From: an uncultured Collinsella sp.
GTDB taxonomy: Bacteria > Actinomycetota > Coriobacteriia > Coriobacteriales > Coriobacteriaceae
Direction: 5' to 3'
Assembly (NCBI GenBank): GCA_900544385.1
Contig: UQVD01000001.1
Location: 1-48,717, forward strand
DNA: 48,717 nt
Of this stretch, positions 7,131-15,035 are shown in pieces. The stretch's first letter is position 1, and every line of letters starts with the position of its first letter. Made by a program: the position numbers and the translations under genes. Below the pieces are notes generated by a model. The model did no database searches. It was not told the origin of the DNA and worked only from the letters and a program-made list of their open reading frames with translations.

Positions 7131-8510
7131 ATGAACACCGAGGAAATTGCGCGCATCGTCGGCGATCAGCGCGCCTACTTTAAGACGCACGCCACGTTTG
7201 ATGTCGATGCTCGACGTCGCGCGCTCGTGAGTTTACGCGATGCGGTGCGGGCCCACGAGGCCGATATTGCCCATGCGCTCAAGACCGATTTGGGAAAGTC
7301 GCATGACGAGGCATATATGTGCGAGATCGGCACGTCGCTTTCCGAGATTCGTCATCAGATTGCGCATGTGGCTCGATGGAGTCGTCCACGCCTGCGTCCG
7401 TGCGATCTTGCTAACGCTGTGAGCGTGTGCAAAACGCAAGCCGTGCCCTATGGTGTCACGCTCATCATGGCTCCGTGGAACTACCCGTTTTTGCTAACAC
7501 TCGAGCCGCTCGCCGGCGCCCTTGCCGCAGGCAATACCGTGATCATCAAGCCGAGTGCCTATGCTCCGGCATCGAGCGCGGTGCTCAAGCAAATCTGTGA
7601 AGAGGCATTTGATCCGTGCCTGGTGACGGTCGTCGAGGGCGGGCGCGCCGAAAACGAAGCGCTGCTCGATGAGTGCTGGGACAAGATCTTCTTTACCGGT
7701 AGCGTTCCAGTCGGCAAACTCGTCATGGAGCACGCAAGTAAAAACCTTACGCCCGTGACGCTCGAGCTGGGCGGAAAGAGCCCCTGCATCGTGGATGCGA
7801 CGGCAAACTTGAAGGTCGCAGCGCGGCGTATCGCCTTTGGCAAATGGCTCAACGTGGGGCAGACCTGCGTGGCGCCCGACTACCTGCTGGTCGATACGCG
7901 CGTGCACGACGAGCTGCTGAGCCTCATCAAGGAGGAGGTCCGCCGTATGTTTGGCGAGCACCCGCTCGACAACGAGGACTACGGTCATATTGTCAACACC
8001 AAGCATTTTGCGCGCGTACGCGGGCTGATCGACCCCGATAAGGTTGTGCTTGGAGGCACGGCGCGCGAGTCGTCGCTCAAGATCGAGCCGACGATTTTGG
8101 ACGGCGTGGCCCCCGATGACGCCGTGATACAGGAGGAGATCTTCGGTCCCATCTTGCCGGTGCTGACGTTTGAGAGCCTAGACGAGGCTGAAGCGTTTAT
8201 TACGGATCGTCCGACGCCGCTGGCCCTGTATATCTTTAGCCAGGACCGTGCGGCTCAGCAGCGCTTTGTGCGCTACGTGCCCTTTGGCGGCGGCTGCGTC
8301 AACGACACGATTATGCACTTGGCTACGAGCCATATGGGCTTTGGTGGCATGGGTGCGAGCGGTATGGGGCAGTACCATGGACGCGAGAGCTTCGATACGT
8401 TTAGCCACAAGAAGAGCATCGTGAACAAGGCAACGTGGCTGGACGTGCCATTCCGCTACGCTCCTTACGCAAGCTGGAAGCACAAGTTCGTGCGCATGTT
8501 TGTTCATTAG
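7131..8510 (+). CDS. NAD(P)-dependent aldehyde dehydrogenase
   Basis: At 459 residues this is a member of the aldehyde dehydrogenase superfamily without membrane anchor, close in length to the ALDH3-like branch. It shows the cofactor-binding APWNYPF and KPSAYAP segments, the general-base Glu in TLELGGKSP and the nucleophile Cys246 in NVGQTCVAPDY. It oxidises an aldehyde to the acid. GGAGGG lies 7-8 nt upstream of the start. It is co-transcribed with the iron alcohol dehydrogenase just before it. The 34-bp palindrome at 8519 follows the stop. Confidence 0.9.
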   Translation: MNTEEIARIVGDQRAYFKTHATFDVDARRRALVSLRDAVRAHEADIAHALKTDLGKSHDEAYMCEIGTSLSEIRHQIAHVARWSRPRLRPCDLANAVSVCKTQAVPYGVTLIMAPWNYPFLLTLEPLAGALAAGNTVIIKPSAYAPASSAVLKQICEEAFDPCLVTVVEGGRAENEALLDECWDKIFFTGSVPVGKLVMEHASKNLTPVTLELGGKSPCIVDATANLKVAARRIAFGKWLNVGQTCVAPDYLLVDTRVHDELLSLIKEEVRRMFGEHPLDNEDYGHIVNTKHFARVRGLIDPDKVVLGGTARESSLKIEPTILDGVAPDDAVIQEEIFGPILPVLTFESLDEAEAFITDRPTPLALYIFSQDRAAQQRFVRYVPFGGGCVNDTIMHLATSHMGFGGMGASGMGQYHGRESFDTFSHKKSIVNKATWLDVPFRYAPYASWKHKFVRMFVH

Positions 8511-8518
8511 AAAAGGGC

Positions 8519-8552
8519 GCAGGTAATACGAACAAGTGTTCCTATTACCTGC
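8519..8552 (+). promoter_or_regulatory. LexA (SOS) box within a 34-bp palindrome
   Basis: CGAACAAGTGTTCC at 8529-8542 matches the Gram-positive LexA consensus CGAACRNRYGTTYC at every position. It is embedded in a larger palindrome with 10-bp outer arms GCAGGTAATA (8519-8528) and TATTACCTGC (8543-8552). The box overlaps the -35 region of the promoter of the small peptide gene at 8616, so LexA binding would block it. The outer arms may also act as a weak 3' hairpin for the preceding operon. Confidence 0.7.
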
Positions 8553-8567
8553 ATTTTGCGTTAGACT
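8539..8567 (+). promoter_or_regulatory. Predicted promoter of the 27-residue peptide gene
   Basis: A -35-like TTCCTA (8539-8544) overlaps the right half of the LexA box. A -10-like TAGACT (8562-8567) follows after 17 bp. The predicted start is near 8574, giving a leader of about 42 nt. Confidence 0.4.
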
Positions 8568-8589
8568 ACTGTTATGGAGCACGGATGGG

Positions 8590-8614
8590 CCAACTCCCTT
8601 TAGAAGGGATTTGG
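8590..8614 (+). promoter_or_regulatory. Shine-Dalgarno-sequestering hairpin
   Basis: TCCCTT (8595-8600) pairs with AAGGGA (8604-8609) across a 3-nt TAG loop. CCAA/TTGG extends the stem after one mismatch. The ribosome site of the small peptide gene lies inside the right arm, so translation would be inhibited in the folded transcript, as in known type I toxin mRNAs. Confidence 0.6.
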
Positions 8615-8615
8615 T

Positions 8616-8699
8616 ATGAACGTAAGCGATGTTATTTCGTTATTGGCGTTGTTGATTGCGGCTATCGAACTCGGTCTGTTTATCGGCCGAATGAAATAG
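8616..8699 (+). CDS. 27-residue hydrophobic peptide, candidate type I toxin
   Basis: The product begins MNVSDVISLLALLIAA and ends LGLFIGRMK. It has one predicted membrane helix (residues about 5-24) and a positively charged tail, resembling small holin-like or Fst-type toxins. The AAGGGA ribosome site is 6 nt upstream of ATG 8616 and sits in a hairpin. A consensus LexA box overlaps the promoter, and a convergent minus-strand RNA is predicted over its 3' end. Together these suggest a DNA-damage-induced type I toxin acting at the membrane. It is too short for homology to be certain, so the role is inferred from context. Confidence 0.6.
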   Translation: MNVSDVISLLALLIAAIELGLFIGRMK

Positions 8700-8787
8700 C
8701 CGCCCCCGCGTAAGCGAAGACGGCCACTTCTCACGATGAAAACGTGTATCGGAGTTGGCAAGACCCGCGGCAACGGGTGCCATCCGT
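8693..8787 (-). ncRNA. Candidate antisense RNA antitoxin
   Basis: A minus-strand transcript of roughly 90 nt is predicted to start near 8787, below a promoter at 8794-8822, and to stop at the hairpin 8699-8724 followed by TATTTC. It contains a bulged hairpin at 8750-8786 with stems CGGA, TGGCA and CCCG. It overlaps the end of the toxin reading frame, as in convergent Fst/RNAII-type systems. There is no transcript evidence; this rests on promoter, fold and terminator only. Confidence 0.5.
8699..8724 (-). terminator. Minus-strand terminator with strand-biased fold
   Basis: Read as minus-strand RNA, GCCGUCUUCGC and GCGGGGGCGGC pair at all 11 positions (three are G-U wobbles) around a UUAC loop, followed by UAUUUC. 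Read as plus-strand RNA, the wobbles become three C-A mismatches. The asymmetry indicates the hairpin is selected in the minus-strand transcript. Confidence 0.6.
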
Positions 8788-8793
8788 GTTCCT

Positions 8794-8822
8794 ATCTTAT
8801 CTGCAAGCGTTCTGTCGCGCAA
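8794..8822 (-). promoter_or_regulatory. Predicted antisense RNA promoter
   Basis: On the minus strand, -35 TTGCGC (8817-8822) and -10 TAAGAT (8794-8799) are spaced by 17 bp. A 9-bp direct repeat GCAAGCGTT (8803-8811 and 8819-8827) overlaps the -35 region. Confidence 0.4.
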
Positions 8823-8935
8823 GCGTTGAGGCAAACGATTGAAGGACGCAGACAGGATGTATTTGTGTCCGCACGGGACCGTAGACTTCTCAATAAGGTT
8901 ACACACCGGTTTATCCGGCCGTTAGAGGAGCTGCT

Positions 8936-9262
8936 ATGTACGAGCCTTCGCGTGTTCTTCTGTCATTTCACATTGCAGGATTTCAGTATGCCGATGGCGC
9001 CTTGGTCTTGGGCGATCTTAAAGCGGGCGATAAGCTGACGCTGTGTGCCGAGCGCGATAATCCCCATGACCCTGAGGCGGTTGCGATTTATTACGGCAAC
9101 ACCAAGCTTGGCTATGTTCCGGGAAACGAGGTCGGCCCACTGTCCTTGATGATGTATTACGGCCACGAGGACGTATTTGAGGCCCGCGTGCAACAGGTTG
9201 CCCCCGAGCGCAGCCCGTGGCATCAGGTGCGCGTTGGGCTCTATGTGGTGGATGCTCGCTAA
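8936..9262 (+). CDS. HIRAN domain protein
   Basis: The 108-residue product is a single HIRAN domain: FHIAGFQYADG at the start, LKAGDKLTLCAERDNPHDPEAVAIYY in the middle and KLGYVPGNEVG after it. HIRAN domains recognise DNA ends or damaged DNA and are often fused to SNF2 helicases; here the domain stands alone. GAGGAG precedes the ATG. A 59-residue charged protein and a phosphoesterase follow on the same strand. Its position next to a LexA-controlled locus is suggestive of a DNA-damage link but is not proof. Confidence 0.8.
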   Translation: MYEPSRVLLSFHIAGFQYADGALVLGDLKAGDKLTLCAERDNPHDPEAVAIYYGNTKLGYVPGNEVGPLSLMMYYGHEDVFEARVQQVAPERSPWHQVRVGLYVVDAR

Positions 9263-9280
9263 TCGGTATGGGAGACTGCC

Positions 9281-9460
9281 ATGTTTGATGACGATGACCT
9301 GTTCGATCTGACAGACGATCCGTTTGAGTGGGATACGCTACTCGATGACGATGAGCTAGAGCAGGACCGTGAGAAGCGGCAAGACAAGAAAGCGCAGGGC
9401 TACGCTTCGAAAAAGCAAGACAAACGCCGCCGAGGTTTGTTCGGCGGGCTCTTTGGCTAA
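9281..9460 (+). CDS. Small charged protein of unknown function
   Basis: A 59-residue reading frame begins MFDDDDLFDLTDDPFEWD and ends with a lysine/arginine-rich stretch and a GLFGGLFG tail. The strong acidic-then-basic split and the GGGAG site a few bases upstream support real translation. It lies 18 nt after the HIRAN gene on the same strand, so they are probably cotranscribed. I do not recognise the family. Confidence 0.6.
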   Translation: MFDDDDLFDLTDDPFEWDTLLDDDELEQDREKRQDKKAQGYASKKQDKRRRGLFGGLFG

Positions 9461-9526
9461 CCGACGCGCCAGAGCGTCTGTATACTAGGCACGTGTTAGA
9501 CGCGTTGCGAAATGAGGACACAGACG

Positions 9527-10072
9527 ATGATGTGGTTTACCGCCGACCTGCACCTGGGCGATACGAATATCTTGCACGATATGGATCGGCCGTTTGATTC
9601 GGTCGAGGAGATGAACCGCAAGGTCATCGATGCCATCAATGAGTGCGTGGCTGCGGACGACCGCCTCTATATTCTGGGTGACTTTACCTATCGTTTGCCC
9701 CTGGCGGAGGCGGTGCGCCTGCGCGAGCGTATCGAATGCCAGAACGTGACGCTCATCCGCGGTAACCATGACGGCGACTGGGAAGATTCCGACGTACCGC
9801 AGATTTGGGAAGACGTGCGCGATTACCTGGAGATTGCTCCCGGCTATGCCAAGGGCCATCGTCTGGTTATGAGCCACTACCCCATGCTCAGCTGGAACGG
9901 CAAGGCACGTGGCGCCATTATGCTGCATGGGCATATCCACAGCAGGGGTGACCGCGCCAACGCACGCAACCGCGATCGCGAGCGCCCTATCTTTCGCTAC
10001 GATGTCGGTCTCGATGCCAACGAGTACAAGCCCGTAAGCCGCGATCAGATTCTTAGCTTCTTTGGGTTATAG
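9527..10072 (+). CDS. Metallophosphoesterase (calcineurin-like)
   Basis: This protein of about 181 residues has the order of metal-binding motifs typical of calcineurin-like phosphoesterases: TADLHLGDTN (D-x-H), GDFTYR (GD), RGNHDGD (GNHD), SHYP and GHIHSRGD. It resembles small stand-alone phosphoesterases of the YfcE-like group acting on phosphodiesters in the cytoplasm. Starts at 9512, 9527 and 9530 are in frame; GAGGAC at 9514 best serves 9527 or 9530. The substrate is unknown. It is followed directly by a strong 22-bp hairpin. Confidence 0.85.
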   Translation: MMWFTADLHLGDTNILHDMDRPFDSVEEMNRKVIDAINECVAADDRLYILGDFTYRLPLAEAVRLRERIECQNVTLIRGNHDGDWEDSDVPQIWEDVRDYLEIAPGYAKGHRLVMSHYPMLSWNGKARGAIMLHGHIHSRGDRANARNRDRERPIFRYDVGLDANEYKPVSRDQILSFFGL

Positions 10073-10125
10073 GGCGCCAGAGCCACCACAAAGGGGACAG
10101 GCACCTTTGTGGTGGCTCTGGCGCC
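10073..10125. terminator. 22-bp perfect hairpin, GGGACAGG family
   Basis: Two perfect 22-bp arms (10073-10094 and 10104-10125) enclose a 9-nt loop. The loop-proximal sequence reads AAAGGGGACAGGCACCTTT. It starts just after the phosphoesterase stop and could terminate transcription, but it has no T-tract immediately after it and shares a core with the hairpin at 24195, so it is probably also a dispersed palindromic element. Confidence 0.55.
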
Positions 10126-10212
10126 GTTGCCATTATGGCGGCGGCGCCTTTTTTGTCCGCGCGGCGCGGTAGAGTGTAGCCGGTTGATATTTGCGTCCAT
10201 CGAGGAGCTGCT

Positions 10213-11970
10213 ATGAACGAGATCAAGTGCCCGCATTGCGGCGAAGTTTTTAAGGTCGATGCATCCGGCTATGCGGATATCGTCAAGCAGGTGCGCGATG
10301 CCGAGTTCTCGCGCGACCTGGATGAGCGTGTGAAGGCAGTCCAGCGCGAGGGCGAGCAGGCGCTGGAGCTTGAGCGCTCGCGTTCGACGGCTGCCTTGCA
10401 ACAGGCAGAGTCTCAGCGCAATGCCCAGCTTGTCGAGCAGAAGAACACTGCGGATCAGAAACTGGCGCAAGAGGTTGCCAAGCGCGATGCTGAGCTTGCC
10501 GAGCTGCGCGCTAAGCTCGAGGGCGCTGCCGCAGAGCGCGAGAGTGCAAGCCAGCGCGCGGCGGTTGAGGCACGAGCCAATGCTCAAAAAGAGAATGCCG
10601 AACTCCAGCGTGAGATTGATAGCCTGCGTGCGCAGCTTGGGCGCAAAGATGACGAAGCAAAGCTTGCCGAGTCGGCGGCGCGCAACGCTGCTCAAAACGA
10701 TTTAGCTGCACGCGACGCTCAGATTGCCGAGCTGCAGGCCAGGCTTGCCGCGGCGGACAAGGCCCAGGAGATGGCGCTTGCCGCTGCCGCGGCAGAGTCG
10801 CAGCGTGAGCTCGATGCCGCTCGCAGCGAGGCCGAGCGCGCGCTTGCTGACTATCGCGCGAAGGTGCAAGAGAAGTTTTCCGCCGCAAAGGCTCAGTCTG
10901 AGCAGGAGGCCGAGGGCCTTCGTGCCCAACTGCGTGAGCAAGAGCTTACGGCAAAAATGAACCTTTCAGAGGCGGTCGCCGCGGCGGAGCGAGAGCGCGA
11001 TGAGGCACGTGCCAAACTGACGAGCGAGTTGGCGGTGCGCGATTCTCGCGAGGAGCAAGCCAAGGCGGCACATGAGCTCGAGCTCGCGCAGGCCAAGCGC
11101 GCGAGCGATGACCTGATTCGCTACAAGGATGAAGAGATTGAGCGCCTTAAGGACATGAAGGTCCGCCTGTCCACCAAGATGGTGGGCGAGTCGCTCGAGC
11201 AGCATTGCGAGACCGAGTTTAACCGTCTGCGCATGACGGCGTTTCCTAACGCGTACTTCGAGAAGGATAACGATGCGTCCGAGGGCACCAAGGGCGACTT
11301 TATCTTCCGCGAGTGCGACGCGAGCGGCAACGAGGTTATTTCGATTATGTTCGAGATGAAAAACGAGAACGACGAGACCGCGACCAAGCATAAAAATGAG
11401 GACTTCTTTAAGAAACTCGATCACGATCGTCGCCAGAAAGGCTGTGAGTACGCGGTGCTCTGCACGTTGCTCGAACCCGAGAGCGAGCTTTACAACGCCG
11501 GCATCGTGGACGTGAGCTATCGCTACGAGAAGATGTACGTGATTCGCCCACAGTTCTTTATTCCCATGATCACGCTTCTTCGCAACGCCGCCATGGGTTC
11601 GCTGCGCTATAAGCAGGAACTGGCGGAGTACAAACAGCAGAATATCGACGTCACGAACTTCGAAGCCAAGATGGAAAAGTTCAAGAATGATTTCGGTCGC
11701 AACTACGAGATCGCGAGCCGAAAGTTCCAAACGGCGATTGATGAGATCGACAAGACGATTAGCCATCTGCAGAAAACCAAGGAGGCGTTGCTGTCCTCCG
11801 AGAACAATCTGCGCCTAGCCAACAAGAAGGCCGACGATCTTACCATTCGCAAGCTCACGTGGGGTAACAAGACCATGAAGGCGGCGTTTGACGAGGCACG
11901 CGGGGCTGCGACAGAGACAAACGATGAGCCAGCCGAGGCGGATTCGTATGAGGTCGAGGATGCCGAGTAA
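10213..11970 (+). CDS. DUF2130 coiled-coil protein with nuclease-like C-terminal domain
   Basis: At 585 residues this is a DUF2130 protein. It opens with a two-cysteine zinc-knuckle-like motif (IKCPHCGEVF). Residues 30-330 are a long Ala/Glu/Arg-rich coiled coil. The C-terminal domain has GDFIFRECD and ISIMFEMKNEND, which fit the D...E-x-K spacing of PD-(D/E)XK nucleases and recall RmuC-like proteins. A role in DNA or chromosome processing is likely but untested. GAGGAG lies upstream of the start. The gene is probably monocistronic and ends at the terminator at 11990. Confidence 0.82.
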   Translation: MNEIKCPHCGEVFKVDASGYADIVKQVRDAEFSRDLDERVKAVQREGEQALELERSRSTAALQQAESQRNAQLVEQKNTADQKLAQEVAKRDAELAELRAKLEGAAAERESASQRAAVEARANAQKENAELQREIDSLRAQLGRKDDEAKLAESAARNAAQNDLAARDAQIAELQARLAAADKAQEMALAAAAAESQRELDAARSEAERALADYRAKVQEKFSAAKAQSEQEAEGLRAQLREQELTAKMNLSEAVAAAERERDEARAKLTSELAVRDSREEQAKAAHELELAQAKRASDDLIRYKDEEIERLKDMKVRLSTKMVGESLEQHCETEFNRLRMTAFPNAYFEKDNDASEGTKGDFIFRECDASGNEVISIMFEMKNENDETATKHKNEDFFKKLDHDRRQKGCEYAVLCTLLEPESELYNAGIVDVSYRYEKMYVIRPQFFIPMITLLRNAAMGSLRYKQELAEYKQQNIDVTNFEAKMEKFKNDFGRNYEIASRKFQTAIDEIDKTISHLQKTKEALLSSENNLRLANKKADDLTIRKLTWGNKTMKAAFDEARGAATETNDEPAEADSYEVEDAE

Positions 11971-11989
11971 GGCATAGCATATAGTGCAA

Positions 11990-12027
11990 AAGTGGGGCCG
12001 CTGACGATGTTGCCAGCGGCCCCACTT
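11990..12027. terminator. Bidirectional terminator between convergent genes
   Basis: A 14-bp perfect stem (AAGTGGGGCCGCTG with CAGCGGCCCCACTT) surrounds a 10-nt loop between the convergent DUF2130 and DUF3516 helicase genes. Flanking AAA on the left and TTCGTT on the right give weak tails on both strands. Confidence 0.7.
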
Positions 12028-12044
12028 CGTTCCAGTATGTACGG

Positions 12045-14726
12045 CTAGTCTTCGAGCAGGTCCTCGATAAAGCCGACACGGTAGTTCTTGAAGATGACCT
12101 CGCCGCCGTCTTGCGTGGCATCCAGGTCGACATCGCCCATGATGCCAAAGTCGTGGTCGCCATCCTCGTCGGCAAAAATCTGGTGCACGTGCCACACGTG
12201 ATCGGTCTTCTCGTCGCTCTCGTCGATGGTAAACATCGCGGCGCTGCGGGCATCTCCGTCGGTGAGGATTTCCTCGTGCTGCTCATGGTAGGCATCGAGC
12301 GCCTTTTGCCAGCGGACCTCGCTCATGCCCCAGTCCTCGTCGAGTTCGCCCAGGTCGCGAACGTGCTCGCGGGCGGCAAGGGTCACGCGGCGGAAGAGTG
12401 CGTTGCGCACCAGCAGCGTGCAACCGCGACGGTCCGCAACGACCTCGTCGATGCCCTGCGGCGGCACGGCGTCGAGGGCCGCCGGGTTGCCGGCGTTCTC
12501 CCACTCGTCCACCAGGCTCGAGTCGACCGAGCGCACCACAAAGCCGAGCCACGAAATGATGTCGCGCAAGCGCTCATCGCGCTTCTCAATGGGCACGGTG
12601 CGATCGAGGGAGCGGTAGGCCTCGGCTAGGTAGCGCAGCAGAATGCCCTCGGAGCGGGCGATGCCGAGCTTTTGGATATAGCCCTTGAAGTCGCTCGCGC
12701 TCTCCAGCATGTCGCGCAGGACGCTCTTGGGCGAGAGCTGATAGTCGTTGGCCCAGGGCACTTCCTGGCAGTACTTGTCAAAAGCGGCGTCGAGCAAATC
12801 CTCGAGCGGCTTTTCATACGTGACGTCTTGGATGCGCTCCAAGCGCTCCTCATACTCGATGCCGTCGGCCTTCATCTCGGCCATAGCGCGATCGCGTGCG
12901 GTGCGCTCCTGTGCACGCAGCACCTGTTTGGGATCCTCGAGCGTTGCCTCGACCATCGAGATTAGATCCATGGTATAGGTCTCGCTCTCGGGATCGAGCA
13001 GTTCCAACGCGGCAAGCAAGAACGGCGAGAGCGGCTGATCGAGTGCGAAGTCCTCGGGTAGATCGACCGTCAGCGCATAGTCGATGTCTGGTGCGGCGTC
13101 AGTCGGGGCGTCGGGCGCGGGCGGCACCTCGGTACGAACGACGACACCGGAATCGATGAGTGTGGCGAAGATTTCGTCGGCGCGAACCTCGAGCTTGGCC
13201 TTTTCCTCGGGGGTCTGCAGGCTCGTCTCGATGAGGTCGTGTACGCGGGCACGGGCGTCGCCGCCCTGCTCGACCACGCTAATCACCATGGAGTGCGTGA
13301 TGCGCAGGCGCGGCTTGAGCGTCTCGGGCTGCGTCTCGATCAGGCGCTCAAAGGTCTGCTTGTTCCAGGTGACAAAGCCCTCGGGGGCCTTTTTCTTTTT
13401 AATCTTACGGAGTTTTTTGGGGTCGTCGCCCGCTTTGGCCATAAGCTTGGCGTTCTCGATCTCGTGCTCGGGTGCCTCGGCAATTACCATGCCCTCGGTA
13501 TCGAAGCCCGAGCGGCCGGCGCGACCGGCTATCTGATGGAACTCGCGGGCGCGCAGACGACGCATCTTGTAGCCATCGAACTTGGTGAGTGCGGTGAGGA
13601 CCACGGTGTGGATGGGCACGTTGATGCCGACGCCGAGTGTGTCGGTGCCGCAGATGACGGGCAGCAGGCCCTGCTGTGCCAAGCGCTCGACCAGCAGGCG
13701 ATAGCGCGGCAGCATACCGGCGTGGTGCACGCCGACGCCGCATCCAAGCAGGCGTTTGAGAATCTTACCAAAGGCCGTCGAGAAGCTCGTTCCCTTTGCC
13801 GCTTCTTTGATGGCCTCGCGCTGCTCCTTGCTGGCGATGCCAAAATTGGCGAGCGACTGTGCCGTCGCAAGGGCGGCATCCTGGCTAAAGTGCACGATAT
13901 AGAGCGGGGCCTCGCCGCGGCGCATGGCGAGCTCGACCGTGCCCTCGAGGGAGGTCGTCACATAGTTGTAGCTCAACGGAACAGGACGAGGGGCGTCGAC
14001 AACCAAGTCGCAAGCAGCGCCGGTGTGTTCCTCGAGTGAGGCGGCGATGGCGGTGACATCGCCGAGCGTGGCGCTCATGAGCATAAATTGCGTGTGGGGC
14101 AGGGTGAGCAGCGGTACCTGCCAGGCCCAGCCGCGGTCGGGGTCGGCAAAGTAGTGGAACTCGTCCATGGCCACGCAGCCCACGTCGGCGTCCTCGCCTT
14201 CGCGCAGCGCATCGTTGGCAAGGATTTCGGCCGTGCAGCAGATGACGGGCGCCTTGGTATTGATATGCGTATCGCCGGTGATCATGCCGACGTTATCGCG
14301 GCCGAGTACCTGTACCAGGTCGAAGAACTTTTCGCTGACCAGGGCCTTGATGGGGGCCGTGTAATAGCAGCGCTTGCCCTGTGCCATGCCCATAAAGAGC
14401 ATGCCCAGCGCGACGAGCGATTTACCCGATCCGGTCGGTGTTCCCAAAATGACGTGGTCGCCGGCAGCCAGGTCCATGAGGGCCTCTTCTTGGTGATCCC
14501 ACAGCTCAATGCCGCGATCGCTCGTCCATTCAAAGAAGCGTTCGAAGGCTTGGTCGGGCGTGAGCCACGGTTCGGGCTCACTGCCGTCCTCGGGCTCCCA
14601 CCAGGTGGGGGAGAGCGCGCCGAGCGAGCCGAACTCGGCTTCGGTTCCCGTGCCGCCCGAGAACGAGCTGGCGGCCCCGGCGCCGGAGACGGTGCCGGCG
14701 GCGGTATCTGTCGTGGTCTGTGCCAT
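12045..14726 (-). CDS. DEAD/DEAH-box helicase with DUF3516 C-terminal domain
   Basis: This 893-residue superfamily II helicase belongs to the actinobacterial DUF3516 type. After a low-complexity start it shows Walker A GTPTGSGKS (95-103), motif II MDEFHYF, motif III MSATLGD, GVGINVPIHTVV and QIAGRAGRSG, the last two being typical of Ski2/HelY-like enzymes. The C-terminal half is the DUF3516 region and includes a KKKKAP stretch. It probably unwinds or remodels RNA or DNA. The start has GAGAAAG upstream. It is separated from trmB by 309 nt containing repeat copy 3. Confidence 0.9.
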   Translation of the reverse strand: MAQTTTDTAAGTVSGAGAASSFSGGTGTEAEFGSLGALSPTWWEPEDGSEPEPWLTPDQAFERFFEWTSDRGIELWDHQEEALMDLAAGDHVILGTPTGSGKSLVALGMLFMGMAQGKRCYYTAPIKALVSEKFFDLVQVLGRDNVGMITGDTHINTKAPVICCTAEILANDALREGEDADVGCVAMDEFHYFADPDRGWAWQVPLLTLPHTQFMLMSATLGDVTAIAASLEEHTGAACDLVVDAPRPVPLSYNYVTTSLEGTVELAMRRGEAPLYIVHFSQDAALATAQSLANFGIASKEQREAIKEAAKGTSFSTAFGKILKRLLGCGVGVHHAGMLPRYRLLVERLAQQGLLPVICGTDTLGVGINVPIHTVVLTALTKFDGYKMRRLRAREFHQIAGRAGRSGFDTEGMVIAEAPEHEIENAKLMAKAGDDPKKLRKIKKKKAPEGFVTWNKQTFERLIETQPETLKPRLRITHSMVISVVEQGGDARARVHDLIETSLQTPEEKAKLEVRADEIFATLIDSGVVVRTEVPPAPDAPTDAAPDIDYALTVDLPEDFALDQPLSPFLLAALELLDPESETYTMDLISMVEATLEDPKQVLRAQERTARDRAMAEMKADGIEYEERLERIQDVTYEKPLEDLLDAAFDKYCQEVPWANDYQLSPKSVLRDMLESASDFKGYIQKLGIARSEGILLRYLAEAYRSLDRTVPIEKRDERLRDIISWLGFVVRSVDSSLVDEWENAGNPAALDAVPPQGIDEVVADRRGCTLLVRNALFRRVTLAAREHVRDLGELDEDWGMSEVRWQKALDAYHEQHEEILTDGDARSAAMFTIDESDEKTDHVWHVHQIFADEDGDHDFGIMGDVDLDATQDGGEVIFKNYRVGFIEDLLED

Positions 14727-14849
14727 ATGGTTGCTTTCTCTCGCGATTGTCCGCCAACTATTATGGCGTAGCGTCGCATCGATGCGTTCGCAGGCAAGAA
14801 AATGCAGGAAATGGGCGTTCTGCCCAGCCGTTTAGTGTAGTCGCTAGCT

Positions 14850-14968
14850 AAGTGAGTAGACTTTTTGCGATATTGCGAGCACATGGCTTTTGCGCAAGGG
14901 TTCTACCTGCGGTTTTATGTTTCGCTATGCGGGCTGTGCTTGGCTATTGCAAAATAGTCTACTCACTT
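14850..14968 (+). repeat. 119-bp inverted-terminus element, copy 3 (solo)
   Basis: It has exactly the same length as copies 1 and 2, with AAGTGAGTAGACTTTT at the left and its near-complement at the right. TACCTGCGGTTTT sits at the identical offset of 54. The interior has diverged strongly except for that motif, while length and termini are kept. It lies alone in the 309-nt gap between the DUF3516 helicase and trmB. Nothing else is recognisable in that gap. Confidence 0.85.
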
Positions 14969-15035
14969 AGGTTTGAGGGCCGTTTGCTGGCGCCTATTTG
15001 TGCTTGTTTGCCGACGCCGCGACCATCAGAAGCCC

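Noticed and set aside
8736..9038. A 100-residue plus-strand frame in the antisense RNA region
   Set aside because: It overlaps the HIRAN gene in another frame, covers the structured RNA region and lacks a ribosome site.
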